Made by a program: the position numbers and the translations under genes
The notes under the pieces: model-generated
Told to the model about the DNA's origin: nothing
Database searches by the model: none
The model's input: only the letters and a program-made list of their open reading frames with translations
DNA from: Parvimonas micra
Lineage (GTDB): Bacteria > Bacillota > Clostridia > Tissierellales > Peptoniphilaceae
DNA: 64,000 nt
NCBI RefSeq assembly: GCF_021300775.1
Contig: NZ_JAJTJP010000001.1
Location: 248,001-312,000 of the forward strand
Reading direction: 5' to 3'
Shown: in pieces, positions 62,753 through 64,000 of the stretch
How the letters are laid out: each line of letters opens with the position of its first letter
Position numbering within the stretch: position 1 is the stretch's first letter

Positions 62753-63455
62753 TATTTATACAAGAACAGAACTTTTAATTGGGCAAGATTCACTTAATAC
62801 ACTAAAAAATTCCAAGGTTATTGTTTTTGGAATTGGTGGAGTTGGTAGTTTTACCGTAGAATCCCTTTGCAGATGTGGAATAGGAGAAATTTCACTTGTA
62901 GACTTTGATACAATTGATATTACTAATATTAATAGACAAATTCATGCATTTATATGCAATGTGGGTAAATATAAAGTAGATGAAATGAAAAAAAGGATAG
63001 AACTAATAAATCCAGATATAAAAGTAAATATTTTTAAAGTAAAGTTAGAAAAAGATAATATAGATAGTTTTAATTTAAAATATTATGATTATGTTGTAGA
63101 TGCAATAGATACAATTACTTCTAAAATATATCTAATAAAATATTGTTATGAAAATAATATAAAAATAATTAGTGCAATGGGAGCGGGAAATAAAATGGAT
63201 CCTACTAGATTCAAAGTTTCAGATATCAATAAAACTTCAGTTTGTCCACTTGCAAGAGTTATAAGAAGAGAATTAAAAAAATTTGGAGTAAAAAAATTAA
63301 AATGCGTCTACTCTGATGAAATATCAGTTGGAGAAAAAATAGAATCAGAAGAGAGAAGAAAATCATCTCCATCAAGTATTAGTTTTATTCCTTCAGCAAT
63401 GGGACTCATAATTTCTTCAGAAGTTGTAAAGGATTTGATATTATGGAACAAATAG
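62742..63455 (+). CDS. tcdA: tRNA threonylcarbamoyladenosine dehydratase TcdA
   Basis: 237 residues, E1-like (ThiF/HesA) fold. VFGIGGVGSFTVESLCRCG binds ATP; DFDTIDITNINRQIHA holds the conserved Arg/Asp; the C-terminal PSSISFIPSAMGLIISSEVV is TcdA-type. It cyclises t6A37 in ANN-decoding tRNAs. The start is TTG 62742, inside the end of aspS; GGAG at 62725-62728 gives long spacing. Overlap with both neighbours suggests an aspS-tcdA-rseC operon. Confidence 0.9.
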   Translation: MENNIYTRTELLIGQDSLNTLKNSKVIVFGIGGVGSFTVESLCRCGIGEISLVDFDTIDITNINRQIHAFICNVGKYKVDEMKKRIELINPDIKVNIFKVKLEKDNIDSFNLKYYDYVVDAIDTITSKIYLIKYCYENNIKIISAMGAGNKMDPTRFKVSDINKTSVCPLARVIRRELKKFGVKKLKCVYSDEISVGEKIESEERRKSSPSSISFIPSAMGLIISSEVVKDLILWNK

Positions 63456-63871
63456 GATATATTACAAAAATTTTACCTGAAAATCAATGTAAGGTTTTAA
63501 TTTCTAGAATTAGTGGCTGTAAAGGTACATGTAAATCATGCAGTGGATGTCCTACGCCGACTATGCATATCGTAATGAATAATAATTTAAATGTTTCGGT
63601 TGGAGATCAAGTAAAAATTGGTGTTGATAGTAATATTGTATTAAAATATTCGATATTTTTATATGGATTTCCTGTGCTAATGTTTATATTATCAATACTT
63701 TTAGTTAATTTATTTTTCCCAACATTAAAAGCAATTGATACTATTGGATTTGTAGTAGGATTTATTACGATGATTATATCATTTATAATAGTTAAATATG
63801 TGGATAATAAATATGCATATTTAGCAACAAGGGCAATGTATATGGAAGCAATTATTTCAAAGAATGATTAG
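63443..63871 (+). CDS. SoxR-reducing-system RseC family protein
   Basis: 142 residues. An N-terminal cysteine cluster GCKGTCKSCSGC (C-x3-C-x2-C-x2-C, residues 26-36) could hold an iron-sulfur site. Two membrane helices follow (about 73-92 and 99-121). The family is linked to SoxR reduction and to Rnf-type electron transfer; the role in this organism is unknown. ATG 63443 overlaps the end of tcdA by 13 bases. Confidence 0.88.
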   Translation: MEQIGYITKILPENQCKVLISRISGCKGTCKSCSGCPTPTMHIVMNNNLNVSVGDQVKIGVDSNIVLKYSIFLYGFPVLMFILSILLVNLFFPTLKAIDTIGFVVGFITMIISFIIVKYVDNKYAYLATRAMYMEAIISKND

Positions 63872-63922
63872 ATATCAGTGAATATATTTTCCAGTATCAA
63901 TATATATTAGAGATTTTATATG

Positions 63923-64000
63923 ATGTATATTGTAGCTATAGTATTTATTAGAGGAGGGATTATTATTAAGATATTTCCTCTAAAGTTTGATTCGGGAATA
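63923..64000 (+). CDS. Possible start of a gene running off the window
   Basis: A frame opens at ATG 63923 and stays open to the end. A strong AGGAGGG (63952-63958) lies inside it and is followed by ATT codons at 63959, 63962 and 63965 but no ATG, GTG or TTG, so the true start is unclear: ATG 63923 with a weak site, or a rare ATT start. Read from the last ATT the product begins IKIFPLKFDSG. No product can be named. Confidence 0.3.
   Translation, partial: MYIVAIVFIRGGIIIKIFPLKFDSGI

Noticed and set aside
1-64000. tRNA, rRNA, CRISPR arrays, insertion sequences, prophage genes
   Set aside because: Looked for by eye in all intergenic regions; no cloverleaf sequences, regularly spaced repeats, transposase or phage genes were seen. 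Short tRNAs could in principle be missed without a covariance search.

Overview
The window looks like chromosomal DNA of a very AT-rich, low-GC Gram-positive anaerobe. My best guess is Tissierellia/Peptoniphilaceae, Parvimonas-like. This is inferred from base composition, AGA-dominated arginine codons, strong AGGAGG ribosome binding sites, Firmicute gene orders and Firmicute-type riboswitches; no 16S rRNA is present. No rRNA, tRNA, CRISPR array, insertion sequence or prophage was recognised. Most of the window is housekeeping DNA.

Layout. 1-1784: 3' part of a polysaccharide deacetylase, then rmuC and a terminator. 1839-16152: one S10-spc-alpha ribosomal superoperon (rpsJ to rplQ, with secY, adk, a KOW protein, infA and rpoA) driven by a strong promoter and a structured, attenuator-like leader. 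Compared with relatives it lacks map and rpsD, and it has an 89-residue zinc-free S14 with foreign-looking codon use. 16168-19402 (minus): a molybdopterin oxidoreductase with an orphan NMT1/SsuA-like lipoprotein. 19699-30696: cysteine desulfurase, AI-2E-family permease, alaS, ireB, ruvX, DUF1292, a Fur-family regulator, RNase J, a YlbF-like protein, a TrmR-like methyltransferase, a U32 protein (TrhP-like) and a GNAT. This follows the Bacillus yrvO-yrrI-alaS-yrzL-yrrK-yrzB-yrrM-yrrO order. 30769-34407: rpsO with a leader, pnp, trpS. 34415-40382: murC (minus), polA, and a fused dephospho-CoA kinase/lytic transglycosylase. 40443-44900: ctsR-mcsA-mcsB-clpC stress operon with a CtsR box. 44917-47842: manganese (yybP-ykoY) riboswitch and P-type ATPase. 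48017-53156: one-carbon/folate operon fhs-fchA-folD-folC-5-formyl-THF cyclo-ligase. 53158-55236: DegV, LrgA/LrgB-like pair. 55272-55881: decayed coding remnants and a small membrane protein. 55950-60737: tmcAL (minus), a macro-like protein, an unknown protein, murJ and an acidic-tailed membrane protein. 60745-63871: T-box, aspS, tcdA, RseC-like protein. A possible gene start runs off the end.

Most interesting points. (1) McsB has lost its catalytic residues in an apparently gap-free alignment and has lost its C-terminal phosphoarginine-pocket motif, while the adjacent ClpC has lost the second of its two phosphoarginine-binding glutamates; the arginine-phosphorylation arm of this stress system looks degenerate. 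(2) CoaE and a membrane-anchored lytic transglycosylase form one continuous reading frame. (3) FolD has lost its cyclohydrolase lysine next to a gene for the alternative cyclohydrolase FchA. (4) Zinc-independent S14 has replaced the usual zinc form inside the spc operon, with 8 of 9 arginines encoded by CGT against AGA-rich neighbours. (5) A degenerate macro-domain-like protein and a patch of decaying coding sequence under a near-consensus promoter lie in the accessory part.

Comparisons with other organisms are from memory, because no search could be run.
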